Below, in pieces: positions 49,828 through 58,737 of a stretch of 64,000 nucleotides of DNA. The notes under the pieces are model-generated. The model was not told the origin of the DNA. It was given only the letters and a program-made list of their open reading frames with translations, and made no database searches. The stretch covers positions 310,001 through 374,000 of the forward strand of contig LDXJ01000064.1 of NCBI GenBank assembly GCA_001029295.1, read 5' to 3'. This stretch comes from Peptococcaceae bacterium CEB3 (GTDB lineage Bacteria; Bacillota; Desulfitobacteriia; Desulfitobacteriales; Desulfitobacteriaceae). Made by a program: the position numbers and the translations under genes. Each line of letters begins with the position of its first letter. The stretch's first letter is position 1.

Positions 49828-52425
49828 ATGGCTTTTGATACAAACCGTTTTACCCAAAAATCCCAAGAAGCGATCATCAAGGCCCAGAATAGGGCGGAGA
49901 GCGCCGGCAATAGCCTGGTTGAACCCGAGCACCTGCTGCTCTCCCTGCTCGAGCAAGGGGACGGGGTGGTTCCCCAAGTTTTGAGTAAGCTAAATATCCC
50001 GACCGGGAGCTTGATCGCGAAAGTGAAAAGAGAAGTGGAAGGTTTCCCTCGCCAGAGCGGTGCCCAACCGCAACTCGGGCTCTCACAGCGCTTGAGAGAG
50101 GTCCTGGTAAGCGCGCATGACGAGATGCTCTCGTTCGGAGATGAATATGTCAGTACGGAGCACCTGTTGTTGGCTCTCCTGGCCAAAGCCGGCGGGGCGG
50201 TCCAACGCATCCTGAAGGAGAGTGGCTTGAACAGGGAAAACTTGCTCAAAGCCCTGCGGGAAGTGAGAGGGAGCCAGCGCGTGACCGGGGATAACCCCGA
50301 GGGCACTTACAACGCCCTGGAACAGTACGGCCGTAATCTGGTCGAGCAAGCCCGTAAAGGCCGACTCGACCCGGTCATTGGTCGTGATGAGGAAATTCGT
50401 CGGGTCATACAAATTCTATCCCGCCGTACGAAAAACAATCCGGTGCTCATCGGTGAACCCGGAGTAGGCAAAACCGCTATCGTCGAGGGCTTGGCCCAGC
50501 GCATTGTGCGGGGGGATGTGCCGGAGTCCGTCAAGGAGAAACAGGTGATCGCTTTGGACATGGGGGCTCTGGTGGCCGGCGCCAAATACCGGGGGGAATT
50601 CGAGGAACGCCTGAAAGCCGTTCTGAAAGAGATTCAGGATCGCGAAGACGTGATTCTTTTCATCGATGAACTTCACACCGTGGTGGGAGCGGGAGCGGCC
50701 GAAGGAGCGATGGATGCCGGCAACATGTTGAAGCCCATGCTGGCGCGCGGGGAACTGAGAATGGTCGGTGCTACTACCCTAGACGAATACCGCAAACACA
50801 TCGAAAAGGACGCGGCCTTGGAACGCCGCTTTCAACCGGTGATCGTAGGAGCGCCGACGGTGGAGGATACGATTTCCATCCTGCGCGGCCTCAAGGAACG
50901 CTATGAAACTCATCATGGCGTGCGCATCACCGACGCTGCCATTATTGCGGCGGCGGTTCTGTCAGACCGTTATATCAGCGACCGTTTTCTCCCGGACAAA
51001 GCCATTGATTTAATTGACGAGGCGGCTGCCCGGCTGAGGATGGAGATTACCTCCGATCCTTATCAATTGGACCAGATCAAGCGGCGGATCATGCAGTTAG
51101 AGATTGAGCGGGAAGCGCTGAAAAAGGAAAAGGACGAGGCGAGCCGGGAACGTTTGGGAAAAATCGAGCAGGAACTGGCCAATGCCAAAGAAGAGCGCAG
51201 TGCGCTGGAAGCTCAACTGCAGGGAGAACGCGGGATCTTAAGTCAAATTCAGCAGCTGAAAGAAGAGTTGGATCGTTCCCGCACCCGGATGGAGCAGGCT
51301 CAGGCTCGCCTGGACTATAATAAAGCCGCGGAACTGCAGTATGGGGTGATTCCGAAGCTGGAGAAAGAGTTGGGCGAAGCGGAAGGCAGGCTGAGGGAGA
51401 AAAAGGATTCCCTGTTGAAGCAGGAAGTTTCGGAACAGGATGTGGCCGAAGTCGTAGCCAAGTGGGCCCATGTCCCGGTGACCAAGCTGATGGAAAGTGA
51501 AATGGAAAAATTGGTGCAGATGGAAGCACGCATCCACGATCGGGTGGTCGGTCAGGATGAGGCGGTGCGGGCTGTGGCTGACGCGGTGCGGCGGGCCAGG
51601 GCCGGCCTGCAGGATCCGAACAGACCCTTGGGCTCGTTCTTATTCCTGGGGCCGACCGGTGTCGGCAAGACGGAGTTGGCTCGGGCCCTGGCGGAGTTTC
51701 TCTTTGATGACGAACAAGCCATGGTAAGAATTGATATGTCCGAATATATGGAGAAACACACCGTGGCCCGCTTGATCGGGGCGCCTCCCGGTTATGTCGG
51801 TTATGAGGAGGGGGGACAGCTGACCGAAGCTGTCCGTCGCAGGCCCTACAGCGTGATTCTCTTTGACGAGGTGGAAAAAGCTCATGCCGATGTCTTCAAC
51901 GTCCTGCTGCAACTTCTCGATGACGGTCGTCTTACGGACGGGCAAGGCCGGGTGGTGAATTTTAAGAATACGGTGGTCATTTTGACTAGCAATATCGCCA
52001 GTCCCGCCATTCAGGAGCTGACCGAGAAAGGCAAAGCGCAGGACGAGGTGCGCCATCGGGTGCAAGAGGAGCTGAGGCATTATTTTCGCCCGGAATTTCT
52101 CAACCGTCTGGATGAGGTGATCGTCTTCCATCCCCTGGGCCCGGAGCATATCAGTAAAATCGTGGAAATTCAGCTCGGGCTCTTGCGCAAGAGGCTGGCA
52201 GAGCGCAAGCTCACCCTGGAATTATCGCAGAAAGCGAAAACGAAGCTGGCTCAGGAGGGATATGATCCGGTTTATGGCGCCAGGCCCCTGAAACGCGTGA
52301 TTCAGCAGCGTTTGCAGAATCCGCTCGCCCTCAAGCTTCTGCAAGGAGAATTCCAAGAGGGAGCGCACATACGCGTCGATCTGTCAGCCGATGGGTCTTA
52401 CGAATTCACTTCGGCGAAATCTTAA
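49828..52425 (+). CDS. clpB: ATP-dependent disaggregase ClpB
   Basis: An 865-residue AAA+ chaperone that resolves protein aggregates with DnaK. The order is an N-terminal double Clp repeat (residues 1-145), then NBD1 with Walker A GEPGVGKT and Walker [10 protein letters not shown] long coiled-coil M domain follows (about 405-525, [24 protein letters not shown]). NBD2 has Walker [20 protein letters not shown] and sensor-2 GARPLKR. The presence of the M domain and the absence of a ClpP-binding tripeptide loop separate it from ClpC and ClpA. ATG 49828 is 8 bases from AAGGAGG; ATG 49822 is too close. Confidence 0.97.
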   Translation: MAFDTNRFTQKSQEAIIKAQNRAESAGNSLVEPEHLLLSLLEQGDGVVPQVLSKLNIPTGSLIAKVKREVEGFPRQSGAQPQLGLSQRLREVLVSAHDEMLSFGDEYVSTEHLLLALLAKAGGAVQRILKESGLNRENLLKALREVRGSQRVTGDNPEGTYNALEQYGRNLVEQARKGRLDPVIGRDEEIRRVIQILSRRTKNNPVLIGEPGVGKTAIVEGLAQRIVRGDVPESVKEKQVIALDMGALVAGAKYRGEFEERLKAVLKEIQDREDVILFIDELHTVVGAGAAEGAMDAGNMLKPMLARGELRMVGATTLDEYRKHIEKDAALERRFQPVIVGAPTVEDTISILRGLKERYETHHGVRITDAAIIAAAVLSDRYISDRFLPDKAIDLIDEAAARLRMEITSDPYQLDQIKRRIMQLEIEREALKKEKDEASRERLGKIEQELANAKEERSALEAQLQGERGILSQIQQLKEELDRSRTRMEQAQARLDYNKAAELQYGVIPKLEKELGEAEGRLREKKDSLLKQEVSEQDVAEVVAKWAHVPVTKLMESEMEKLVQMEARIHDRVVGQDEAVRAVADAVRRARAGLQDPNRPLGSFLFLGPTGVGKTELARALAEFLFDDEQAMVRIDMSEYMEKHTVARLIGAPPGYVGYEEGGQLTEAVRRRPYSVILFDEVEKAHADVFNVLLQLLDDGRLTDGQGRVVNFKNTVVILTSNIASPAIQELTEKGKAQDEVRHRVQEELRHYFRPEFLNRLDEVIVFHPLGPEHISKIVEIQLGLLRKRLAERKLTLELSQKAKTKLAQEGYDPVYGARPLKRVIQQRLQNPLALKLLQGEFQEGAHIRVDLSADGSYEFTSAKS

Positions 52426-52694
52426 CTCCTGTCCGGTCTCAGCTCCCGTCAAGTCTTAATTCCCGCGCTTGGCAAGGATTTGAGACGGGGCTCCGCTCCG
52501 GTTCCGGTACCACATTTGAGTGTCCGGCAATGGCTCAGGGAAGGTCCGGTGCGTCTCTCCGCCCCGGTTCCGGTTTTTCCCGCAGGAACTGTCCGGGCCG
52601 GATGGTGGCGGATGCGCCGGTAAGAGGGTATAATCAAGCTTATCAGGGTACCATTAAGCTCGCGCGGGTATTATGAAACTGAGGGGGGCATCCT

Positions 52695-53081
52695 GTGGCA
52701 AAGAGCTCTACGATTCAGCTGGCGACCGGCAGCGGGAGATTCCGAATCTCCCTGCTCCTTTACGATACAGGCTCAGGGCTGCACGGGTTCCTGGTCGGGG
52801 GGGATAAACCGCATGTGGGCGGGGTGGTGTTAGCACTGCCCCGACCCAGCCTGAGCGGTCACGGAGTAGGTGTTGATTGCTACATTACCCCGGTTCCGGG
52901 CCACAAAGATACAGAGGTGGCTCGCCCCTTAGCGGAGAAACTTGCCCGTGTGCTCAACCAGGTGGTAGTCATCAGCGCCGGCATTCACTTGGAAAAGTTG
53001 AGTCCCGACGAACTGGTTCAAGTCGAAGAGGGTTGTGACTCGCTGGCTGTCCAAGCCTTGGCGGCGCTCAGGTCAAGCTGA
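52695..53081 (+). CDS. LpdD-like accessory protein of a UbiD-type decarboxylase
   Basis: A 128-residue soluble protein resembling LpdD/gallate-decarboxylase D subunits: it has GSGRFRISLLLYDTGSGLHGFLVGGDKPHVGGVVLALPRPS and PVPGHKDTEVARPLAEKLAR, and ends with a short helix. These small proteins accompany hydroxyarylic acid decarboxylases, and a UbiD gene follows 149 bases later. The start is a GTG with GAGGGGGGC upstream, and a GGTATAAT box (about 52625) may be its promoter. The 270 bases before it are GC-rich and hold no supported gene. The role, perhaps in prenyl-FMN handling, is inferred from context. Confidence 0.65.
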   Translation: MAKSSTIQLATGSGRFRISLLLYDTGSGLHGFLVGGDKPHVGGVVLALPRPSLSGHGVGVDCYITPVPGHKDTEVARPLAEKLARVLNQVVVISAGIHLEKLSPDELVQVEEGCDSLAVQALAALRSS

Positions 53082-53090
53082 TGCCAGCCG

Positions 53091-53158
53091 GCCTGCGACT
53101 CGGGATTCGGACAGCCTGCGACTCGGGATTCCGGACGGCTCACGATTTGGGATTTGGT
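53091..53158 (+). repeat. Tandem repeat of a 23-24-bp unit
   Basis: GCCTGCGACTCGGGATTCGG at 53091 is repeated almost exactly at 53114, with a degenerate third copy (GGCTCACGATTTGGGATTTGG) near 53138. It fills most of the lpdD-ubiD gap. Confidence 0.8.
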
Positions 53159-53229
53159 GTTGCAACCGGCCCGTCACTTGGCTTGGAGGGAATTGGGCGG
53201 CCGCGCCGCAGTAAACACGAGGTGAACGA

Positions 53230-55017
53230 ATGTTTCCGGATTTACGTACTTTCATCCAAAAGCTGCGCCAGGAAAAACTCTTGCTGGAAATTGAGGCTGA
53301 GGTCGATCCTTATTTAGAATTGGCGGAGATTCACCGCAGGGTGATTGAAGCGGCCGGGCCGGCTTTGCTTTTTACCAAGGTGAAGGGCAGCGATTATCCG
53401 GTTGTGACGAATCTGTTTGGTACGCGTCAGAGGGTTGACTTAGCCATGGGTCCGCAACCCGAGCGCCTCCTGGAGCGGGCGGCAGCCTCCGTGCCCAACC
53501 TGGTTCCGCCCAAACTGCCCCGGCTGTGGGCGGAGAGAAAGTGGCTGTTCCCGTTGACCCGGGTGGGCTTGAGAGATGTGACGCCGGCCAAAGCCCCGGT
53601 CTTGCAAGTCAAAGAGGACGGGGTCGACTTGCGCCGACTTCCCGTTCTCACGAGCTGGCCGGAGGATGGGGGGCCTTTTGTCACTTTGCCCTTGGTCTAT
53701 ACCGAGCACCCTCGGACACGCGAACACAACCTGGGCATGTACCGGATACAAGTCAAAGGCGCGGCCTTGACGGGAATGCACTGGCAGATCCATAAAGGGG
53801 GCGGGTTTCATTATTATGAGGCAGAGCGTCTTGGGGAGGACCTGCCCGTGACGCTTTTCCTGGGGGGGCCGCCTGCCCTGATTCTGGCGGCGATTGCCCC
53901 TTTGCCGGAATTTGTACCAGAACTTCTCTTCGCGTCGTCCCTCATGGGTGGGAAATTGGAGCGGGTTCGGGTGGAAGGTTCTTCCCACGCCTTGATTGCT
54001 CAGGCGGAATTTGCCATCTGCGGCAGAGTTCCGGCTGGGGTGCGGCAAGCGGAGGGGCCATTTGGGGACCATTACGGTTATTATTCCCTGCGGCATGATT
54101 TTCCGGTCTTTGAGGTACAGAAGGTTTACCATAGGAAAGACGCCGTTTATCCGGCGACAGTGGTGGGTAAACCGCGCCAGGAAGATTATTTTATCGGCGA
54201 GTACCTGCAGGCCTTGCTGGCTCCACTTTTTCCGCTGGTCATGCCGGGAGTCAAGGCCCTTTGGACCTATGCGGAGACAGGATTTCACTCTTTGGCCGCG
54301 GCGATTGTGCGGGAAAGTTATGCCCGTGAAGCCTTGACTTCCGCCTTCCGCATCTTAGGGGAGGGGCAGCTGAGTCTGACCAAGTTCTTGCTTCTCACGG
54401 ATGCTGAACTAAATCTTCGGGATTTTAAAGCGGTATTGGAACATATCCTAACGTGCTTCCGGCCGGAAACCGATTTCATTCTAATTCCCAATACATCCAT
54501 GGATACCTTGGATTATACGGGAAGGACGTTTAATCAAGGAAGCAAAGCGGTCATGCTCGGTTTGGGCGAGCCGCGGCGCGGTTTGGCGCACGATTATACG
54601 GGCGGGCCTATTCCGGGCCTTATGAGGGTGGAGCCTTTCTGCGCCGGTTGTCTGCTTTTGCAAGGAGATACTTATACAGCGGCGCCGGCTTTGCCGGAGG
54701 ATCTTCTCGCTTGGCTCAGGCAAATCCCGGCGGAGCGTTTCAACGCTTGGCCCTTGTTGGTACTCGTCGATGACTTACCCTCGGCTCAGACTCAAACCGG
54801 CTTTCTCTGGCAGGTGTTCACCCGATTTGATCCGGCCCAGGACATATACGCCCAGACAGAGGTGCGGCAGAACCGGGTCGTGCGGCGGGGACCGCTCCTG
54901 ATCGACGCCCGCATGAAACCCTGGTATCCCGGGGAGGTCGAGGCCGACCCGGAAACCGTCAAACTGGTCGACCGACGCTGGAGGGAATATTCCTTGCCAC
55001 ATTGGCAGCGGGGTTAG
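53230..55017 (+). CDS. UbiD-family prenyl-FMN-dependent decarboxylase
   Basis: A 595-residue UbiD-type (de)carboxylase. LPVLTSWPEDGGPFVTLPLVYTEHP, NLGMYRIQVKGAALTGMHWQIHKGGG and the cofactor/metal region AEGPFGDHYGYYS are conserved, followed by VVGKPRQEDYFIGEYL. It acts on an aromatic or alpha,beta-unsaturated acid and needs prenylated FMN made by UbiX, not found here. The protein is about 100 residues longer than E. coli UbiD, as in many clostridial paralogues. ATG 53230 follows GAGGTGA. LpdD upstream favours a hydroxyaryl-acid substrate, but menaquinone precursor decarboxylation is an alternative. Confidence 0.9.
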   Translation: MFPDLRTFIQKLRQEKLLLEIEAEVDPYLELAEIHRRVIEAAGPALLFTKVKGSDYPVVTNLFGTRQRVDLAMGPQPERLLERAAASVPNLVPPKLPRLWAERKWLFPLTRVGLRDVTPAKAPVLQVKEDGVDLRRLPVLTSWPEDGGPFVTLPLVYTEHPRTREHNLGMYRIQVKGAALTGMHWQIHKGGGFHYYEAERLGEDLPVTLFLGGPPALILAAIAPLPEFVPELLFASSLMGGKLERVRVEGSSHALIAQAEFAICGRVPAGVRQAEGPFGDHYGYYSLRHDFPVFEVQKVYHRKDAVYPATVVGKPRQEDYFIGEYLQALLAPLFPLVMPGVKALWTYAETGFHSLAAAIVRESYAREALTSAFRILGEGQLSLTKFLLLTDAELNLRDFKAVLEHILTCFRPETDFILIPNTSMDTLDYTGRTFNQGSKAVMLGLGEPRRGLAHDYTGGPIPGLMRVEPFCAGCLLLQGDTYTAAPALPEDLLAWLRQIPAERFNAWPLLVLVDDLPSAQTQTGFLWQVFTRFDPAQDIYAQTEVRQNRVVRRGPLLIDARMKPWYPGEVEADPETVKLVDRRWREYSLPHWQRG

Positions 55018-55030
55018 AGACGAGACCGTT

Positions 55031-55070
55031 GGGTTTTCTCGGGATCAAGGGTTTTCTCGGGATCAAGGGG
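55031..55070 (+). repeat. Tandem 18-bp repeat
   Basis: GGGTTTTCTCGGGATCAA occurs at 55031-55048 and 55049-55066, with a partial third copy after it. It lies between ubiD and the DUF2007 gene. Confidence 0.85.
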
Positions 55071-55141
55071 TTTCTCCGGACGAAGAGGTCTTTGGTTTGG
55101 GGCTGAAGCTTCCGTCCGGCGGGGGAAAGGAGCGCTGAGAG

Positions 55142-55612
55142 ATGGTTCAGGAAGCTGGATGGGTCTTGGTTTACGGGGTTGCCCAGGAGGTCGAGGCGGA
55201 TATTGTTCTGGGCCTCTTGCAGGAAGAAGGGATTCCCGCCCTCAAACGGTATCCGGGAGCGGGCGGGTTTCTCAAACTGGCTTACGGGCTGACCAGTGGT
55301 GTCGATATCTATGTTCCTGCTTCAGAGGCGGCCAGGGCCGGCCGGCTCCTGGCCGGCGGGATTGAGGAAAACGGACTTCCCGAGGATGGGCTTGGCGAGA
55401 AGGGGACTTCGAAGAGCGGGACTTCGAAAAGCGGGGCTCCGAAGAGCGGGGTTCCGAAAAGCGGGGCTGCGGAGAGTGGGCTTGCGGCTTCTATTCCCCC
55501 CGCCTCCGAGGCCGCGGGCCGGCGGGACGGGCGTTGGAAGTGGGCTATACTGGGAATGGTCGCCTTTTTAGCCCTTATTTTGCTTATTTACCGTAACGGA
55601 TTTCTTTGGTAA
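55142..55612 (+). CDS. DUF2007-domain protein with a C-terminal membrane helix
   Basis: A 156-residue protein. The first 75 residues form a DUF2007 (putative signal-transducing) domain with VYGVAQEVEADIVLGLLQEEGIPAL and VDIYVPASEAARAGRLLAG. A linker of five-residue repeats follows (GTSKSG, GTSKSG, GAPKSG, GVPKSG, GAAESG), then a single membrane helix at the C-terminus (WAILGMVAFLALILLIY). The linker is encoded by a 15-bp DNA repeat at about 55402-55482. GGAGCG precedes the ATG. The helix puts the DUF2007 domain in the cytoplasm at the membrane. The function is unknown. Confidence 0.8.
   Translation: MVQEAGWVLVYGVAQEVEADIVLGLLQEEGIPALKRYPGAGGFLKLAYGLTSGVDIYVPASEAARAGRLLAGGIEENGLPEDGLGEKGTSKSGTSKSGAPKSGVPKSGAAESGLAASIPPASEAAGRRDGRWKWAILGMVAFLALILLIYRNGFLW
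55402..55482 (+). repeat. 15-bp tandem repeats coding for (G-x-x-K-S) units
   Basis: Five near-identical 15-bp units of the form GGGACTTCGAAGAGC (variants GGGGCTCCGAAGAGC and GGGGTTCCGAAAAGC) form the linker of the DUF2007 protein. The number of copies may vary between strains. Confidence 0.8.
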
Positions 55613-55719
55613 TTATCGCTCAGAGGTTCTTGGACAAAAGGAGCGCTTTCCTTTATAATCTAAGAGAAGACTTTCACTGGATGGCCTCAGGCCAGAGCAA
55701 AGCAATAGGAAGGAAGTCC

Positions 55720-56268
55720 ATGGCAATGACAAAAGCGGATGAGCGGCCGGATAAACTAAGCCCTGATCGGCCCGTTCCCGAAATTGCGCAGGATTTGGGA
55801 CTCGTGTTGGGCGATATTCTCAAAGCCATGCACCGTCAATTCAAGAAGGAGTTCAATCGTTTCACTGGCGAAAGCGAGTTGACAGTTCCTCAGATTTTCC
55901 TCCTGCGCACGTTGGTGACCAAAGGTTCAATTTCCATTTCTGAGTTGGCCGAACATCTCAACCTGGCCAACAGCACCGTGTCGGGAATTGTGGACAGATT
56001 GGAAAGGGACGGTTTTGTGACCAGAGTGAGGGACAAAGAAGACCGGCGGATAGTCTATGTGGAACTGACGGAGCACGCGGCCCATTTTAGGGAACAGGTT
56101 CCCCGCTTTAACGAAAAATTCCTAGGAGAGCTTCTGCGGGGTGTTGACGATCAGACTCTGAGAGAAATGGCGTCTTCGTTCAGGCAGCTCTCCGACTTGA
56201 TTAAACGGTTCGAAGATAAAGACAAAGAAGGTCAAGGTAAAGAGAAAGGTGAGAAGGACCGCGCATAA
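55720..56268 (+). CDS. MarR-family transcription regulator
   Basis: About 182 residues. The winged helix is complete: LTVPQIFLLRTLVTKGSISISELAEHL, NLANSTVSGIVDRLERDGFVTRV and the wing RDKEDRRIVYVELTEHA, followed by a dimerisation helix. A charged Lys/Glu tail (DKEGQGKEKGEKDRA) ends the protein, and its DNA forms the upstream part of a terminator. ATG 55720 follows AGGAAGGAAG; ATG 55726 is the alternative. It is about 110 bases after the DUF2007 gene and precedes the small coat-like genes. The regulated genes are not evident. Confidence 0.88.
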   Translation: MAMTKADERPDKLSPDRPVPEIAQDLGLVLGDILKAMHRQFKKEFNRFTGESELTVPQIFLLRTLVTKGSISISELAEHLNLANSTVSGIVDRLERDGFVTRVRDKEDRRIVYVELTEHAAHFREQVPRFNEKFLGELLRGVDDQTLREMASSFRQLSDLIKRFEDKDKEGQGKEKGEKDRA

Positions 56269-56284
56269 AACGCGGTCTTTTTGC
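56257..56284 (+). terminator. Intrinsic terminator overlapping the marR stop
   Basis: GACCGCG (56257-56263) pairs with CGCGGTC (56271-56277), followed by TTTTTG. The TAA of marR (56266-56268) lies in the loop. Confidence 0.82.
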
Positions 56285-56333
56285 ACATCCTGAAAGTGTA
56301 AATTTTACATAAAACAGATAAGGAGGGAATCAC

Positions 56334-56543
56334 ATGCAATTCAACGACACGGAAAAAAAGAAGCTCCTGGATGAAGGAATGCTGACCCGTAGCTTGATCG
56401 AAAATGAAGTGGCTATGAAAAAATGCCTGCTCTACAGTGAAATGGCTCAGGATGCCTCCGTGAAGTCTTTCTTTAAAGAGCAAGCAAAAGGGTTGGAGGA
56501 TGTCAATAACTATATGAAAAACGGCATGGCGGCCGTTCGCTGA
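56334..56543 (+). CDS. Small helical protein, possibly spore-coat related
   Basis: A 69-residue, mostly helical protein: KKKLLDEGMLTRSLIENEVAMKKCLLYSEMAQDASVKSFFKEQAKGLEDV. It has no signal peptide. AAGGAGG lies 9 bases before the ATG. The next gene encodes a CotF-like protein 13 bases later, so the two are co-transcribed. I do not recognise a family with certainty; it looks like one half of a ferritin-like helical bundle, as in Coat-F proteins. Confidence 0.65.
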   Translation: MQFNDTEKKKLLDEGMLTRSLIENEVAMKKCLLYSEMAQDASVKSFFKEQAKGLEDVNNYMKNGMAAVR

Positions 56544-56556
56544 AGGAGGGTTGAAT

Positions 56557-56754
56557 ATGGCGAATTTCGCAGACTTGGATATGCTCTACGACTACGAAAA
56601 GGATGTGGCCAGCGCCGCGACCGGATTTATGACGTTCGCGACACGTGCCCATCACAAGGAATTGCGTGAACGCTTCGTGCGTATGGCCAACGAAGCCACG
56701 GATGCTCATGCCAAGGTGAGTGAGTTGATCACCAAGGCCGGAGGAATTGCCTGA
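56557..56754 (+). CDS. CotF-like small coat protein
   Basis: A 65-residue helical protein resembling the Coat-F domain: MLYDYEKDVASAATGFMTFATRAHHKELRERFVRMANEATDAHAKVSELI. The pattern of a Tyr/Asp-rich first helix and an ELRxxF-xxxxxEATxxH second helix is typical of spore-coat CotF proteins. ATG 56557 is 7 bases after AAGGAGG; a TTG at 56551 is rejected. The short length, about half of Bacillus CotF, suggests a single-domain version. Confidence 0.7.
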   Translation: MANFADLDMLYDYEKDVASAATGFMTFATRAHHKELRERFVRMANEATDAHAKVSELITKAGGIA

Positions 56755-56792
56755 CGGGGGCGCGGGGACAGTAAATCCCAGCGTAATAATGA

Positions 56793-56831
56793 CGAAAGGC
56801 GGAGAAATCTTCGCCTTTCGTCTTGTTTTTA
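56793..56831 (+). terminator. Intrinsic terminator after the CotF-like gene
   Basis: CGAAAGGCG (56793-56801) pairs with CGCCTTTCG (56812-56820), followed by TCTTGTTTTT. It faces the end of the reverse-strand membrane-protein gene. Confidence 0.82.
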
Positions 56832-56849
56832 TGTTTTGTCGTGTCGCTT

Positions 56850-57419
56850 CTACGGCCACCAGCCCGGTTGCATTTTGTCGGGCAGGTTGTCGAGGAGCAC
56901 TTGAGCAGCCTGATTTACCTTGAAGTACTGTCCGCCAAAACGGACGAGGCCGGAGTTGTCGTCGTAGGTCAAGGCGAAATCGGTCGCGGTATGGAAGCGG
57001 GAGGAGGCTCGATGTAGGACAAAATGTCGCACGGGATCGTCTGCCGCCATCTGGGGGTTTTGGGAGGCCGGAACCAGGCTTGCCGCCTCTAAATCCCGCA
57101 GCAAGTCCTGGGTCAGGGAGAAATTCGCGGTGAAACGCGGATGGGCCGGGTCGCCCGCCGGTATGTAACCGACAGCCGTGAAAGCGTGGGGATGCAGGGC
57201 CCGATTGGGAACGCCCAGGGTAGAAAAAGGACTTAACCAACTTTCGCGGTAGAGCCAGGGTGAAGCGGTCAGGCCCAGAAGTACTGCAAGAAGGATCAGC
57301 AGGCTTCCGGGTCTGAGTAATTTTTGCCGCACCTGCTTAAGCGTCGTCACCAGCTTAAGCCTCGCTGGGAAGCGACCTTTGGGTTTTTCGGTTTGGGGTT
57401 GAGGGCCGGACACGGGCAT
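56850..57419 (-). CDS. Hypothetical membrane-anchored protein downstream of a sigma factor gene
   Basis: A 189-residue protein. Residues 1-35 are basic and cytoplasmic, and one membrane helix follows (residues 36-54, PGSLLILLAVLLGLTASPWL). The rest is probably extracytoplasmic, with FTANFSLTQDLLRDLEAASLVP, FVLHRASSRFHTATDFALTYDDNSGLVRFGGQYFKVNQ. I do not recognise the family. It begins 33 bases after the sigma-factor gene on the same strand, with GGAGGTATT upstream. That arrangement is typical of an anti-sigma or sensor partner, but there is no zinc anti-sigma motif. Confidence 0.65.
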   Translation of the reverse strand: MPVSGPQPQTEKPKGRFPARLKLVTTLKQVRQKLLRPGSLLILLAVLLGLTASPWLYRESWLSPFSTLGVPNRALHPHAFTAVGYIPAGDPAHPRFTANFSLTQDLLRDLEAASLVPASQNPQMAADDPVRHFVLHRASSRFHTATDFALTYDDNSGLVRFGGQYFKVNQAAQVLLDNLPDKMQPGWWP

Positions 57420-57452
57420 GGGCCAATAATACCTCCTTCCGTCCGGGTGTGC

Positions 57453-58073
57453 TCAGCCGGCAGCTTGGCGGGAACGGCAGAGAGCGGTCTTGCGCCGGAT
57501 GCGCTGAATCGCGTTATCCAGGGACTTCGGTGTCAAGCCCAAGCGCCGGGATATTTCGCTTTGCCGCATTCCGGCCACGAAGTGGTATTTAAAAACTAAA
57601 CGTTCCAAATCGGACAAACCCTGGCTGAGATCCTTAATCAGGGAACGCGCTTCGTCCATGGCCACAACCGAGACAGCGGGGTCTTCGGCGTGCCCCACGA
57701 CGTTCAAAAAGCTTTCTTCGTATTCGTCGGACAGGGAATTATTGAGTGAAAAGGCTTCGTTTAAGTTCAGGTGTTTCAGGCGATTGTGGGCGCGTAAACT
57801 ATCGATCAGTTTGCGTTTCACGACCAAACGCAAAAAATGCAAGAAAGGGATCTCCGCCCCGGGTTCATAAGACAAAATGGCCTTATACAAGGCGAGCCTG
57901 CCTTCCTGTAGCAAATCTTCGTAGTCTGCCCGGGGAAGGAAGTATTTGCAGGCTATCTTGCGAATCTCCGGCTCGTAATAAACGATCAGTTCATTTAAAG
58001 CTTTTTCGTCGCCGGAGCACGCCGCCTCGAGCATCGCTCTTTCCTGTTCCTCATTCAACTTTGACGAAGACAT
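57453..58073 (-). CDS. RNA polymerase sigma factor, SigH-like
   Basis: About 206 residues. Region 2 contains YFLPRADYEDLLQEGRLALYKAILSYEPGAEIPFLHFLRLVVKRKLIDSLRAHNR, including the core-binding and -10 recognition helices. Region 4 reads LSDLERLVFKYHFVAGMRQSEISRRLGLTPKSLDNAIQRIRRK, a helix-turn-helix for the -35. Regions 2 and 4 and the overall length suit SigH/Sig-30-type alternative sigma factors of spore-formers. Position 58073 is chosen because AAGGAG lies 9 bases before that ATG; the frame also has ATGs at 58082 and 58097. It forms a two-gene unit with the membrane protein. Confidence 0.87.
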   Translation of the reverse strand: MSSSKLNEEQERAMLEAACSGDEKALNELIVYYEPEIRKIACKYFLPRADYEDLLQEGRLALYKAILSYEPGAEIPFLHFLRLVVKRKLIDSLRAHNRLKHLNLNEAFSLNNSLSDEYEESFLNVVGHAEDPAVSVVAMDEARSLIKDLSQGLSDLERLVFKYHFVAGMRQSEISRRLGLTPKSLDNAIQRIRRKTALCRSRQAAG

Positions 58074-58092
58074 AGCGCCCATCTCCTTGTCA

Positions 58093-58121
58093 AGCATACC
58101 CTTCTAGACTATTAGTGTAAA
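58093..58121 (-). promoter_or_regulatory. Promoter of the SigH-like gene
   Basis: On the reverse strand TTTACA (58121-58116), a 17-base spacer and TATGCT (58098-58093) lie just before the gene. The 5' untranslated region would be very short. Confidence 0.5.
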
Positions 58122-58239
58122 TTAAAACCCGGGGTAAAGACAAGAGACTTTTACTGGACGTACATACTTATTAAGGAATATATGGGTCAGTTTGGAATAT
58201 AGCTAATTGTTCGGGACCTAATTGATTGGCATATCCTGA

Positions 58240-58716
58240 TTACTTGGCATCCGTATTTAATGAACGGTAAAGATTAGCGGTTTCTATGGCCGTAACCGCG
58301 GCGTCAAAACCTTTGTTACCTGCCTTTGTTCCCGCTCTTTCGATAGCCTGTTCAATACTGTCTGTGGTAAGGACCCCGAAAATCACGGGCAGGCCGGTTT
58401 GCAGGGCGACATTGGCCACTCCCTTGCTCACTTCGCTGCTCACATAGTCAAAATGGGGGGTGGCGCCGCGGATTACGGCACCCAAACAGATGACGGCGTC
58501 ATAGCGCCGGGAAAGCGCGAGTTTCTGGGCTGTCAAGGGGATCTCAAAAGCCCCGGGCACCCAAATCAAATCAATCCGGTCCTCCCCAGCGCCATGCCTG
58601 CGCAAGGCATCGAGCGCCCCGCTGACCAGTTTATTGGTTATAAATTCATTGAAACGGGCGGCGACAATGGCAAAATTTAAGCCCTCGGCGAGCAGTTGTC
58701 CTTCATAAACCTTCAT
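58240..58716 (-). CDS. ribH: 6,7-dimethyl-8-ribityllumazine synthase
   Basis: A 158-residue lumazine synthase that joins the ribityl-uracil intermediate to dihydroxybutanone phosphate. Conserved stretches are [62 protein letters not shown] and the C-terminal [12 protein letters not shown]. The length is normal for the icosahedral enzyme. It is the last gene of the riboflavin operon, 21 bases after ribBA. Confidence 0.97.
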   Translation of the reverse strand: MKVYEGQLLAEGLNFAIVAARFNEFITNKLVSGALDALRRHGAGEDRIDLIWVPGAFEIPLTAQKLALSRRYDAVICLGAVIRGATPHFDYVSSEVSKGVANVALQTGLPVIFGVLTTDSIEQAIERAGTKAGNKGFDAAVTAIETANLYRSLNTDAK

Positions 58717-58737
58717 GTGACGACATCCTTTCTGTTT

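Noticed and set aside
51089-51529. Antisense gene within clpB
   Set aside because: The open frames opposite clpB are caused by its codon bias. They have no ribosome sites and no recognisable proteins. The same holds for frames opposite the carboxylase genes.
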